This document shows positions 11,213 to 23,066 of a stretch of DNA of 64,000 nucleotides, piece after piece. The position numbers and the translations under genes were made by a program. The first letter of the stretch is position 1; every line of letters begins with the position of its first letter. The stretch is from Edolisoma coerulescens. Lineage: Eukaryota; Chordata; Aves; Passeriformes; Campephagidae. The notes beneath the pieces were generated by a model that saw nothing but the letters and a program-made list of their open reading frames with translations, had not been told where the DNA came from and ran no database searches. The stretch lies in the NCBI GenBank assembly GCA_013397115.1, contig VWZW01002760.1, positions 599,979 through 663,978 on the forward strand, given 5' to 3'.

Positions 11213-13647
11213 TTGCCCTCCCGGGGCTCCATGAGAACCCTGAAGTGAGGAGAGCAGGGAAAAAAATCTTCACGTTGAAGAGCTTGTGGAGAAGCCACAG
11301 GTGCTCCAGGGTACCTGATTGGGATAGAGGATCAGGAGAGGGCTTGGGGGGACTTACCCTCAGAAGAAAGGCAAAAAATGAAACTCCTCAGAGTTTTCGA
11401 AGCTATTTGTGCCCTGAGTTAGTGCTCTTGGTGGGTGTCCTCCTTACGGCATTTGGTGAAAGCGAGTCTGAAGGTTGTTTAGCTGCAGTTTATTTTTAGC
11501 TGAGATGACTTGTGACAGCACAGTGATGTTGCAACACCACGGTTCTTGTCTGTGGTTTGCCTCTGCTTTGGTACTGGAGCAAGTGAAGGCTCCTGACAGG
11601 GGCTCATTGTGCTGGGAAGTGCAGAGATGTCGCAAGAGCCGGTCCCCTCCCAAGCAGGCAGAGAACAGACCTGCAGAAGCAGAAAGAAGGAAGTGGAGTT
11701 GGCCTTGTGGGCAGCCTGTGGGTCCTTGTCACAGCCCCACTGAGGCTCGAGCCACCTCCCCCAACCCCAGCGTAGCCAAGTGCTGCACAACCCCCATGGA
11801 CCTTCTTCTTTGAGGGGATGGGGATGGGAGGCTCCTGCCACAGGAGCTCCTTCCAGCTCTCCTTCTAGCCTTGCTGTTTCTTGCACAGCTGCTTTGCTTT
11901 GCCCTCTCTCCCCTCCATGAGCATGAGCCACACCGCTCTAAAATAGTTGTTCTGACTCCAGCAACGTCGCTGCAGCTGTGTGAGGTGACAGAGCTGGAAG
12001 CCAGCACAGGGCCAGGGAGGAAACCTAAACCTACAGCCCATCACTGTAACTAAACCTGTCTGCCAAAGGCAGCCTTCTCCATTCAGCTTCTCACCTGGTG
12101 TAAGAGAAGAGACGTCAAAGGAACAAGGATCTGGTTTCCTCAGCTACTGTCCTTTCACTTGTGCCTGCTTTCTGCCTGTGTAAATCCATTAACTCTTGCC
12201 CAAGGTAACAGCCCAGAATGAGGTACCTGATCTGCCTCTTTTCAGGCAACACAACGTGAGATTAAAGCTGTGCTAGCTTGGCACGCCGCTCAGTAAATCC
12301 CTACGTGTTGATTCCCTGTCTCCTCCTCAAGTTTTACAGGATGCCGACAGCTTTCTGCCTGTTTTATGGTTTCATGGCAGTTGCTCGACACATCAATATG
12401 AGAATTAATTAATCTTGGCTACAGGGTAGGCAGCAGCTCGGGCAGCCCAAGAGCAAGCAAGGTCAGGATTTCAGCAACAGCCCATTTAGAGAACTTGCTG
12501 GGGCTCCAGCAGAGCAGCCTCGTCTCTGCAATTTTTATTTGGATCACTGCTCTCTTGCCTTGTTTGCAAGTTCTGTCCTGTTGGCAAGGCTGCTGTGAAG
12601 CCAAACCCAGAAGACTACGGCAGATGACTCTGCTCCATACGGGGAGCAAGGATTAGGGCAGGGATAGTGTTTGGCCTACAAACATACAGTCACTACAAAA
12701 CAATTATTGACTTAAAATCCCTTTACTGATGTCCCAACATTCGTTTGATGATGTTAAAAGGTCAGAAGGAAAATCAAAGCTTTTTTTGCCCTAATCCCTT
12801 TAAGGGCTAAATTCATGGAAAGCAATTGAACCAACAATTTAGATTAAGGCAGCAGCTTCAGATGATGGAGAAACTCTGCTCCTCAAAGGATGCCTGAATG
12901 AAATGTGGCTTTTCAGAATGGGATTGGAATTGCCCTTGGCCTTCTGTTACAAAGATCCTTCTTGGTAAGTGAATAATCCAGGACAGCCATGCTTATTGCA
13001 GTGCTCAGCCCTGCAACTTGCCCACAGATCACAGCGAAAGACTTTGAGCAGCAGCAATAAATACAGGGGGGAAAAAAAGATCTATGTTAGACTGGCTCTA
13101 AATTAATCTCTTTCCTGAAAAAATCAATAAATCATTACTGCTACTAGTGAACAGTGTTTATCAAGTTGATGCTGCTCTTCACAGTCCTTGGTAGGTATGA
13201 AATATTTTTTAGGTTTTTTTTTCTCCTCCCTGTGCAGTCAAACTTTCTCTGGAATATCAGAGTGCAGAGTGAGGATGCCCTGATGGAGAGGAGGGATGTC
13301 CTCTCTCCATGGAAAGGAGCACAGTGAGTACAAAGCACGGAGGCAGAAGCAAAGGCAAACCCAAAGGAGGGCTCGAGGGTGATGTGACTCCTTTCTTCCC
13401 CGAGCACTGGTCACAGACCCTGCTCCAGCTGAATGCCCTCAGCTCAAGCAGGCAATAATCCAGCAGGCTGAGAGGTGGTGGATTGGATCTTACACGGTTT
13501 GATTGGGATGTAGCCAGCTCATTTCCGTGATGCCTGTTGATAGAAGGGCTTTTACTGCACACACAAGCCTTAGCAGAGACAAAACTCATGTCTCCCCTTC
13601 TAACAGGAGAATTGAGAGATATGACTTTGTCAGCAAAATGTATTTTT

Positions 13648-13815
13648 CATGGGAGTGGGTTGGGTTGGAAGGGAGGTAGAAATCACCCAGTTCCAACCCC
13701 CTGCCATGGGCAGGGACATCTTCCATTAGACCAGGTTGCTCCAAGCCCCACCCAACCTGGCCTTGAACAGTTCCAGGGACTGTGCACCAACAGCTTCTCT
13801 GGGCAACCAGGAAAA
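13648..13815 (-). mobile_element. CR1 LINE 3'-end fragment, degraded tail
   Basis: GGTTGGGTTGGAAGGGAGG, CCATGGGCAGGGACATCTTC and CAACCTGGCCTTGAACAGTT match the common CR1 3' end in antisense. The usual ATTCTATG-type terminal repeats are lost. Confidence 0.85.
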
Positions 13816-14067
13816 TCATCCTGGACCTTCTCATTGAGCTTGAAAGCTGATGAATAGTGATGTATGGATTTGCATGACCCAGCTCCTACAAACTGATAGT
13901 TTTATTCCCATGTGAGATGACCCTTTGTAATCTAACCCACAATGGTTGGCCATCCTGGTGAAACAGGAAAATCTTCTTATTAGGAGCAGAAACTTATTAA
14001 ATTCCCATTTATCACTCTTAACCAGCAGTTCCAGCCATCCCTCTATCCCAAACCCCTTGGCTTCAAA

Positions 14068-14185
14068 TTTTTCTTTTTTTTCTTTTTCTTTTTCTTTTTC
14101 TTTTTCTTTTTCTTTTTCTTTTTCTTTTTCTTTTTCTTTTTCTTTTTCTTTTGAGTTTTCTTTTGAGTTTTCTTTTGAGTTTTAG
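14068..14185. repeat. (CTTTTT)n polypyrimidine tract followed by a 12-bp tandem repeat
   Basis: An uninterrupted pyrimidine run covers 14068-14152, mostly a 6-base unit C plus TTTTT. It is followed by three copies of TTTTGAGTTTTC (14149-14184, last base varied), which look like a higher-order variant of the same array. Mirror-symmetric polypyrimidine DNA of this length can form triplex structures. The serine/phenylalanine-rich frame across it is a repeat artefact. Confidence 0.93.
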
Positions 14186-15901
14186 ATTTGTGTAGGAAAT
14201 TTCTCGTCCTGAGAACAGTTCTGAGAAACATGTTTTCCATGACTGGTTGCTTCAGAAATGTTATTACTGGCTTGGGAGAATTCTTATACAATAAGATTAA
14301 GTTTCTCTTGCTGGAAAATTCAGACGCTACAAATTTTTAATGTCAAAAAACCAAACAAGTAAAAACAAGTAATTTCCTAGGAACATACACAATCTGGTGT
14401 TGGTAGTTTTTCATGGGAAAATGCTTCACTCCGGTGTGTGTGCCTGTTTCTAAGGAAACTCATGGCAGACGGGGTGAGAGGAAAAACACACAGGATAATT
14501 ACAAAGCCCCACTTATCAACCTGCTCCTAACCATCCTTTGGAGTGGTAGGCAAACATGCAAAACACTGAACCGCTCTGTATTTTTATGATGCTTTGAAGT
14601 GTGAGTTCCAAAGAAATTTTAACTCGCACCACTTCAGCATTTCCATAGCTGGGTAGTGCTGGTGTCTTGGGGCAACAGCCACCATTTGGCTTTCCAGAAA
14701 GAAGTCCAGAACAGAGGATCTAGTTGGAGGTACTGTGACCTTAATCAAGAGAAGAGGTGGGCAAAGGAGGGAGCTTGTGAAGTCTTGATGGACAAGTCCC
14801 ACCGTGGTCTCTCTCATGCCCTAAGGGATATTTCCACCATGCGACCTTCAGTGCTCCAGGGTGGCATCTTCAAAGCACAGACAGGTTGGCAGAAGGGGAA
14901 CCATCATCCTTGACGTGTTTCAGAGGTGTTTTTCCAGGGATCCTTTAGCAGGGGTACATCCCTGTTTCAGCCAAGCGTGTCGCTTCCCACTTTTCTTGTA
15001 TCGCTCTCCGGAGCAGAGCGGCAACGAGAGGTGCTGAGTGTCGACCCTGGGGAGCCTCTGCCATCAGCAGATGCAGGTGTTGGCAAGTGCAGGCGGGCTG
15101 CTAAAAATATCCTGCCTGCTTTATTCTTGTTTCAAAGGCCATTAAGTATTTCTATGAGAGTCTTTTTCATCTTCAGCATGGAGATCTGCCTAGTACTCCC
15201 ACGCATCCTTTATAATCCCCTGAATCTCAGGTTCTTCCAAATGGGAATATCTGGGCTGCAGATCTGAGCAACAAAAGCTTTAGTGCTGTGCGGCAGCACT
15301 GGGAGATATGGGCAATGAAGCAGAATTTCTTCTCCTTTTAGCCATCCTTACAACACTAATTCTACTGAGTGCAGGCTGGGGCTTTACTTCCTGTATCTGC
15401 AAAGAGCGCAATCAAATCCAATTACTCTTCACATGAGCATAATCCACATATGTGACTTTTTAATGCAGAATATTTAGGTCTGCTTCATAAATAGCAAAGG
15501 AGTGTTGTGAGGAAGTGTCGTTGTCTCACCCACGGGTGCCTCGCAGAACCCAACACACCCGTGCAAAGGCCAGCCCTAAAAACAAAAGCACATTGCTTTC
15601 CTCTCGCTCCTGGCCTGCCAATGCATTTCCAGTGTGTGCTCTGTGATTCCTAGCAGCCCGGGTGTTTTAGTCATCCTAATGTGTTTGCTTAGGCACCAAC
15701 ATTAGTGTCAAAAGCACTTAATGCAAAGGAAACTCCCCAGGAGTGCACTGCTCACTGCCAGACCCATCAGTCCCGCGTCGGGAGCGCGTACGCTGTGCAG
15801 CATTTATTACTGCAGGCTGGTAATGAATTACCCACACGTTCTGAGGGCTGCTTCCCACTAGGCCATCTGGGGAAAAAAAACTGCTGTGCCCCATATTGAC
15901 A
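14186..15901. other. Intergenic, no gene recognised
   Basis: No repeat or exon is recognised. The repeat-free piece 15400-15720 has homeobox-like AT motifs and could be conserved non-coding DNA, which only an alignment could show. Confidence 0.55.
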
Positions 15902-16300
15902 GGCTGAGAGGTCTGGGGTTTTTCAGCCTGGAGAATAGAAGGTTTTGGGAAGCCTTATTGCACCTTCCAGTACATAAAGGGGGCTGACAAGAGAGCTGGA
16001 GAGGGACTTTGGACAAGGGCCTGGAGTAGCAGGACAAGGGGGAATGGCTTTAAAAGTGGAAGAGGGCAGGGTGAGATTCGATATTAGGAGGAAATTCTTG
16101 GCTGTGAGGGTGGTGAGGCACAGGTTGCCCAAAGAGGTTGTGGACTCCCCATCTCTAAGAAGTGTTCCAGGCCAGGTTGGACAGGGCTTGAAGCAACCTG
16201 GTCTAGTGGAAGGTGTCCCTGCCCATGGCAGGGGGTTGGAACTAGATAATCATTAAGGTCCCTTCCAATCCAAACCATTCTGTGATTCTTTGATCCTATG
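15902..16300 (+). mobile_element. CR1 LINE 3'-end fragment, about 400 bp
   Basis: This is a longer sense copy. TTTTTCAGCCTGGAGAATAG and GAGCTGGAGAGGGACTTTGG lie at the left. GATATTAGGAGGAAATTC, the CCATGGCAGGGGGTTGGAAC core and a TGTGATTCTTTGATCCTATG end lie at the right. Numerous indels show that it is old. Confidence 0.92.
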
Positions 16301-19300
16301 TTAGATGGCCGTGGGTCCTCATGCACTCACATCAGCCTCCAATGACAATAAATCTGAGCTGAGGATGGAAATATTTGTTCTTGACTGATGCTGTGATCTT
16401 GTATTGAGTGGATGATTCAAACCTGTGACACAGTGACATCCTCCCACCATGAATTCTATTCAGGAAAAGTCATATTTCCCATCAGGCTGATTGGGGCTGG
16501 GTAACTGTGGGTGAGATTCAGGTACTGGGAACCCCTGGCAAGGTGCCTGACCCCTTTCCCAGCCCCTGGCAATCACTCCGGATTTTCTCCTGTACCCTCA
16601 GCTGTTTTTCAGTGCAAGCAGCTCGGTTTGGAAGGAAGGCTTTAAACCAGGCTCACCTGAGCCTAGGTGTGGGTTTTGGGGCAGAGGATTTAGCCGAAAG
16701 CTTCCCCATGTGACCCCATCTTTTAGTAAGTAACTACAAGGCTCTGTCTGTGGGCTCTCCTTAGGCAAATGGAGACCTGGCTCACTCACTGCTTTAAGAA
16801 GCCCTTTTTCCTTCATTATTTGTTTGCTGCTTTGATGTTTTTTTTTCAAGTTTCTGTGCCTTTGATGTAAAGGAAACAGTTAGAAGGAATTTGAGCTGAG
16901 CCGTGGAGGTGAAGAAGTAATCGGAGATTACCTTTCAATCTGCTACTGGAGTTTTGAAGGCAACTCTTAGAGTCATTTTTCTTTTATAATCTCTTCTTTC
17001 TTTCCCGTCTGTGGCAGAAAATGAGCTTTCCAGGGATTCCTGGCTATCACATTGTGCTGGAGGTGGGTGAATCCTCTCCATGCCTATCAAGAGCTGCTGC
17101 TTTGCTGTCATTCACCTTCTGCAGATCAGCTCTGCCTGTGAAGGTGCCTCCAGCCTTCCTGCCATGCATGGCCCCTTCCCTGGAGCTGAAACAAGGAAAA
17201 CACAATAATAATATTAATATAAAAAATCCCCACCATTGCTTTAATTTGAGTGCCTTTTTTTCTAGGGTTCCCAGTGCCAAACTCTCATGCCTGGAAATAT
17301 CCAGAGCTAATCCATCTTTATAGATGTTGGAGTCGCTCTAACAGCAGCTGAACCAAAAATAGGCTTCCCTGCCCCTGTACCTACACATGTGGTGCTTATG
17401 GGCCCTTCAGAGCCTGGCAGTGACGGGTCTGACTCGCAGGGCACTGTCCCAGTTCCTTGGAGATGGAGGGTGGAGGATCCCAGCCTGCACAGGAGCTTTC
17501 CAGAGGGAGCTGGGAAGTGGCGAGGCTGGTTTGCTCTTCCCACATGCCAATTTACTGTAACGCAAGGCAAGTCACCTCCTAGCTATCATCAAAGTGGTAG
17601 TGTTTATTCCAGGGGATTTTTGGGGTGGATTTGCCTAGGGCTGGTGCCTGAGCTGGGGAGGCCATTAATTAGAGCAAACAATATTGACTTTCAGCCTCTT
17701 TTGAGAAACTGAGGATCATTTTAAAGAGACAGATCCCTAAAAGGGCCTTGTGCCAGTCCCTCGCCATTCCAGGAAGGTTGGAGCCAGCCTGGCTCATCCC
17801 ATCCTGGCCTGTGCCTCCTGCTCTAACAAGGACTTAACATCCCCACTACAAATCCATAGAGGAACTGACCTTCTTTCTGTGTGTATTTCTGAGAAAGAGC
17901 GAGATCATTACAAACAATGCAATTCTGAGCAATTAACTGCTTGCAATGTAAATATTACAAGTAGTGTTTTCACCCCAAATCCCAGAGTTTCTCAGCCTGT
18001 GGAGAAGGAGTGTGAGCTCCTGCTCCTCCAGCCAGCTGCCTGGCTTGAAGCCAGTGTTTTTACAGTGCCAGGGAGCAGAATTTGGAGTATTTGGGTGCAA
18101 ACACAGCAGCTGTGTCTCTGTCACCACGTGCCTTGGCAGCTGGAATGTGGAGCTCCTCAAAGGGCGCTCCATCCGATTTCCTGGCACGGTGCAATTCCCC
18201 GGACCCTTGGCATTTTACAGCCCTCAGAAAAGGTTTCTTGCTCAGGGCTTTGTTAGTGTTTGATGTTTTAAGAACACTAAGCAGACACCACTCTCCTAAT
18301 CCTGTCAGACTTGCAATGAAGCAGATATGTAATCCTTCATGGGTATTAAATTTAATAGCAATAAAGTCTGTTTAAGAATTACACTGTCAAATGCCTGCCT
18401 AAGCAGAGGAAAATATTCTTAATTTAGACTTCATCAGGAATCTATCTACAGTTGTTGTTGCCTGTGGAAGTCTCCTCTGCATGTGTGGGGTAAAGATGAG
18501 GAAAATCAGCAACAGGCAGTCCCAGATTGCTCTTTTCTGGGCACTTTTAGGAGAAACAATTCCCTGTAGTATATGACCATTTTCACATGAATGCACATAC
18601 ATCTGTACAACTGCTTTTATATCCATATCAGCAGGTGTGGGTGCACTCAGGGGCACCCCTGTGCTTAAGGAAAAGCCCCAAGCTGCATGATGCATATTCA
18701 TGCCAGGGAAAGGATTTTGGGGGGGTGGGAGGAGAGATGTGCTGGGGGCTGAGAGAGAGAGGAGGTGGAAGCTGTGCCACAGGCAGGATCAGCAGCTCTG
18801 GGGAGGATGAGCAACAGGTGGGATTGAATAAGGAATGGGGGCACATCCCTGAGGAGGGGAGCAGTGAGGAGCAGTCTCTGAGCCTCTGGTTGTGGTGCCC
18901 CTTCTAACTGGGGAGCCATAGCTTGGCTTTGCTTGGGCTTGGCCCAAACACTGGGGGAAGCAGGTACATTTCCCAGATGGAAAGCAGGTTTCTCAGCTGA
19001 GTAAACAGCTGAGTTAGCTGCCTAATTAAACAATAATATTAGCGTCTTAAAAGCTTTAGCTCAGCCTTTACTTTTGGCATGAAATGGATAAGAGGTCCTT
19101 ATCTGACCCTCAGAGCCCCAGTGCCGTGGCTGGGAGCCCCGGTGCAGGCAGGAGGATGAGGTGGAGCTGCTGCAGTGATGGTACCCAAGGCACAGCTCAC
19201 CGTAGAAAGGCTTACATAAAAAAAGTCTTTTGTGAGACTTCAGGTCAAGAAAAAAGAAGAAAACTCCATCCTCACTGGCCTGTGCAGCAGGATGTGGTGG

Positions 19301-19499
19301 GCAAGGCATGGAATGGTCGTTTCAGATGCTGAGTAACTTTTCTCCAAGAAGAATCCCCATCCTCCTCCCAGCAGCCGTGGCACAGGGAGCTGGCAGCAGA
19401 GAATGCTTCGGAGGTGAGACCTGCAGAAATCCAGCTCGTCCGGAGCCTGTCGCTCCCTGTCAGGCCGTCCCACAAACAAATCCTGTGTGACATGAGTGC
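16301..19499. other. Intergenic, no gene recognised
   Basis: Two overlapping frames (17750-18256 and 17964-18263) are among the longest upstream of the gap but resemble no protein I know. A CACGTG E-box occurs at 18125-18130. Confidence 0.6.
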
Positions 19500-20470
19500 C
19501 CCCTCTCCACGTCCCCTCGCTGCCCCCCAGCCCGCCGGGTAGTCGGGCAGACACACGGTTTTGCTGTGGGTTACATGAAAACGTTTTCCATGTGACAAAA
19601 CGAAGCCTGTGGTGTCGCCCAGACCCAGCCAGCCTCCGGCACAGGAACTGCCTGACTCCGCGGGCTAATTAAGGAGCTTTTAGATAGTTTCCGCCAGCGA
19701 TATGATAAAGTGCTGACTCTCCTCGTGAGGAGGCCTTGAGAAAGGTGTCAGGGTTTTCCATGCCGCCCCTCCTCTCCTACAATGAGCTGCCGGCAGCTGC
19801 CATCCCAGGAAAGCCGCTTAGCGCCGGGGCAGGGATGGAAGATGCTCCTTCCCTGTTGAATGCACGGATCATCCCCGCCACGGGCTCTGGGTGCTGTGCA
19901 GGGATGGCTGGCGGTGAGGGGGGACCTGTTTAGGGTGGGAGGCAGCTCAGCCGGCTTTGCTTGGTGCCACAGCCCGGTGCCATCCTCTCAGGAGGGTTTT
20001 TTCACATCTAACCCGTGCCCAGCCATCTCCAGGCTGCTGCCCCGCCGGGTCTCCCAGGCTGAGCCTGCTGCGACACGAACACGAGAGAGCCGGGGAGAGC
20101 TGGAGTTCGCAGATGTCTCCCCTTAAAAACCCGGCAAAGCGGGTGGAAATCCCCCGCCCCGGGCTGCAGCAGGGGGGCCAGGCCCGGCACCGGGATGAGT
20201 TTTGGTTTGATCCTGATTAGAAGAGGGCAGGAGGAGCCTGAGCCAACGTGGCCCCCGCTGCTCTCAGCCTCAGATGACCCCGGGTAGGAGTCCGAGCGCT
20301 CCAGCCCTGCAGGGCGGCTCTGGCAGCGTTCCTCCGTGCCGGCCGCAGAAAACTCCTCTGGAATCCCTCTGCATCCCGGCGAGCAGCTTTCGCTCCCGAG
20401 GATGGGCGCTGGATGTGTAGCAAGCCTTTTGCTGTAAAGTGAGGCTTCGTGGGGCCGAATCTTTGCGGAA
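19500..20470. promoter_or_regulatory. Orphan CpG-rich block (candidate CpG island)
   Basis: CpG dinucleotides rise sharply here compared with neighbouring DNA: by eye about 30 in the 420 bases 20040-20460 and about 55-60 over the whole block, with high GC. No exon, splice pair or recognisable protein is seen. CpG islands usually mark promoters, so a non-coding or unannotated transcript could start here. A long open frame on the minus strand (20008-20496) is expected by chance in such GC-rich DNA. Confidence 0.55.
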
Positions 20471-23037
20471 TTTACAAGTCCCTCATCATTTTTCATGCAT
20501 GTCCCGGGAAGCCATCGCCTAAATCACACTGCGGGGTCCATTTTACAGCAACACAGGTGTTGTATTTCCCACAGAAAATCCATAGGCTTGGAAAACATTT
20601 AGTCCATACAGTTTGACATTAGCTAAAACCTGTGAGATAAACAACTTTCAGATGGAGAATTTGACCTGTGGAATAAGCACACTGAAGTCCCCCTAAACTT
20701 GTTTTTTCACTGAGTTAGAAATGTGTGATAAAAGGCACATATTTCTGTGGCTGAGTCACCCCCTTGTAAACAGAGTGTCACATTAATACTTGCCTTGAAA
20801 CACCTTCCCTTGGAGCAGCCAAGCCTTGACCCTTCCAGACAGCATGAAAATATCTATATATATAGTTCCAGTAGATTTTCATACTGTCTGACCAGCTGCC
20901 AGCAGCTGCTTTGGAGCTGCCTTCCCTGGAGGCAAGGACACAAACAGGAATCTGTATTTCACCTTCGATTTTCTCTTAAAATGTAAAATTGAATTTTAAA
21001 CAAATGAGAGAAGTTGGCTGATCACAGGCTATTCTGTGATGGATGCTCTGTACCTGCTGACTGATGGAGGCTGTAAACCTGCTCCTGATGGAGCAATGCT
21101 GATTTACATGGGCTGAGGGTTGAGACCATTGGATTTATGTTAGACAGTGTGGCTTTTGACTCCTGGTTGCATCCCAGGGAGTGCAGGAGAGGAAAAACTC
21201 ATCCGAGCAAAGGCAGCTGCTCGCCTCCATGTCTGTGGCAGCACAATATTGGCCTCTTAATTTCCTACTGATTAAACTGTAGGAAAACAAAATCTGCTTT
21301 GCCTGGAGCAATTTGGCTTCAGCTCAAAAGCTTTCTCATCAAAATGAAATATCATTTGCTGTGAAACCGTTAGCAGGAGGATAAATGTAGTTATAAAAGC
21401 AGCTATTTGTAAAACCCAAGTGGGGAGCAGCAAAATGCTGTAATTTAAGGGGAAATCTCCACAAGGGCTCTGGAGGGCAAAACTCCTTATAAAGCCCAAG
21501 TTTCATCAGGATGGTGTGATGAAACAAGCAATTGTTCAGCTGCCCATCACTCAGATACAGAAGCATTTTCTTTCCTAACATCTCTCTTGGCTTGTCCAAA
21601 AGATGAGCTGGTTGGAGCTGGGCTGGCAGGACCCTCCAGTCTGATACTGGTGTCCCCAAGCTCAGAGGAGGGGTTGGTGACATCTTGTTTGGGAAGCACG
21701 GGGCTGGAAGTGGTGGCGTAGCCCCTCAAACACCCACGTGCTGTCATCAGCAGGGCTCAGGGCTGGAAAATGGAGTACAACCTATATAATCCTATATAAT
21801 GCCAAGTAAATAGCTGGTCGTTTTAGTCCTGGGAAGTAGCCACAAGAGGGAGATGTGATTGGATGTGCCAAATGTATGTCTTTAATAGGCAGGAATATTG
21901 AGAAATTGAATATTAGTTCCGGGCTCACTAGAAATCCAGGAAGAAATTTCACCACAGGAGCCTGCAGTTTTGGGGTGACCAAGTATCTGAGCTGAATTTT
22001 GGAAGTACTTTTACAATTACAAAATTATCCATGATGCCTTTTGCCTTAAAATCTCCCTAGCCCTAATGAAAAATCGTGTTTTCTTGAACGCTGCCTGAAT
22101 GACATTAAAAATTTTAACTGAAAAGAGGGGAAATGCCGAGCTCCCCAAAACCCTAACAAAAACAAGGAATCAAATTTTCATTTCAAGTTGATTGAAAGAA
22201 AATTTTTGATCAGTGAACCGAAAAATCCCTCATTCAGACAGCACAGCTGTAATTATCTCACCCTTAAGGGCAGACTGACCGGGTGATGCTGAAGCATTTT
22301 GGAGCGTGCTATGGAGATGGCTTGAATCTGCTTCCCGCATTCTGTGCTTTCAGTTTAAACAAAACATTTCCTGAAAGCCATCAGTCTGTCACCTTTCCCC
22401 CGTATGAGAATCATTTCTGCTAAAACAAACCTCCTCATTTCTCCCCTCCCTCTTTTTTCCCCGTCCTCCACAAACCCAGACTCTGATACCAAGAGCTCTG
22501 TGGGGCTGAAGATTTAGGAAGCATAACCAGGGCTGTGGATGCTCTCTTTAAAACCTTCTCTGTGCCCTTTAAATCATCTGACTCTCGACCATCATTGTAA
22601 CAATGGGGAGAAAACAGCGTTTTTCTCTCCTCTTAGAGCTGCTCCTGTTACATAACTGCTAGTACAGCATCTGGCTCCTCTTGCCCATCAGTCCTTGGAG
22701 CTTTCAGACCTATTTACACACAAACAGGCTAACACCCATCTGAAAGTCATCTCGGGCACACAGAAGGGATCCTTTTGCCTCCCCAAAATAACAGTCCTTC
22801 TCCGCAGGGCACTGAATAACTGTTTGGCAAAGCGAGTGCCAGGTTGGTGCTTAGGTTAATCTGCTTAGATCGACTAACACAGTTGTGCAAGGGTAGAAAA
22901 TACCCAGTCAAGTAAATTACATCATCCAGGGAAAAGCTATTCTAAAGAAAGCTCACGCTTTATAAGCCTGAGCAAAATCCTGCTCAGGTAAACATTTACA
23001 TATATTTACAAGCAGAAGCTCATTTCTTCCCTTGTGG

Positions 23038-23066
23038 AAAAAAAAAAAAAGAAAAAAAAAAGAAAA
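23038..23066. repeat. A-rich low-complexity tract
   Basis: This run is almost pure A with two G interruptions. No retroelement body is visible upstream, so it is treated as simple sequence and not as a retroposon tail. Confidence 0.85.

Larger units (their letters stand above)
9256..13647. other. Intergenic, no gene recognised
   Basis: It contains a small CpG-rich patch at 10980-11070, the E-box palindrome at 11197 and a 15-bp repeat at 9866. Overlapping frames on both strands near 11475-12007 lack any known domain. The part 12640-13140 is AT-richer and unremarkable. Confidence 0.6.

Noticed and set aside
13946..14185. Frame encoding a Ser/Phe/Glu repeat and its antisense poly-Lys frame
   Set aside because: Translation of the (CTTTTT)n simple repeat.
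17750..18256. 168-codon frame, the longest N-free one upstream of the gap
   Set aside because: No family resemblance, mixed composition, and overlapping frames of similar length in the same region; expected by chance.
20008..20496. 162-codon minus-strand frame in the CpG-rich block
   Set aside because: Stop codons are rare in GC-rich DNA; no recognisable domain. The CpG block itself is kept as a regulatory candidate.
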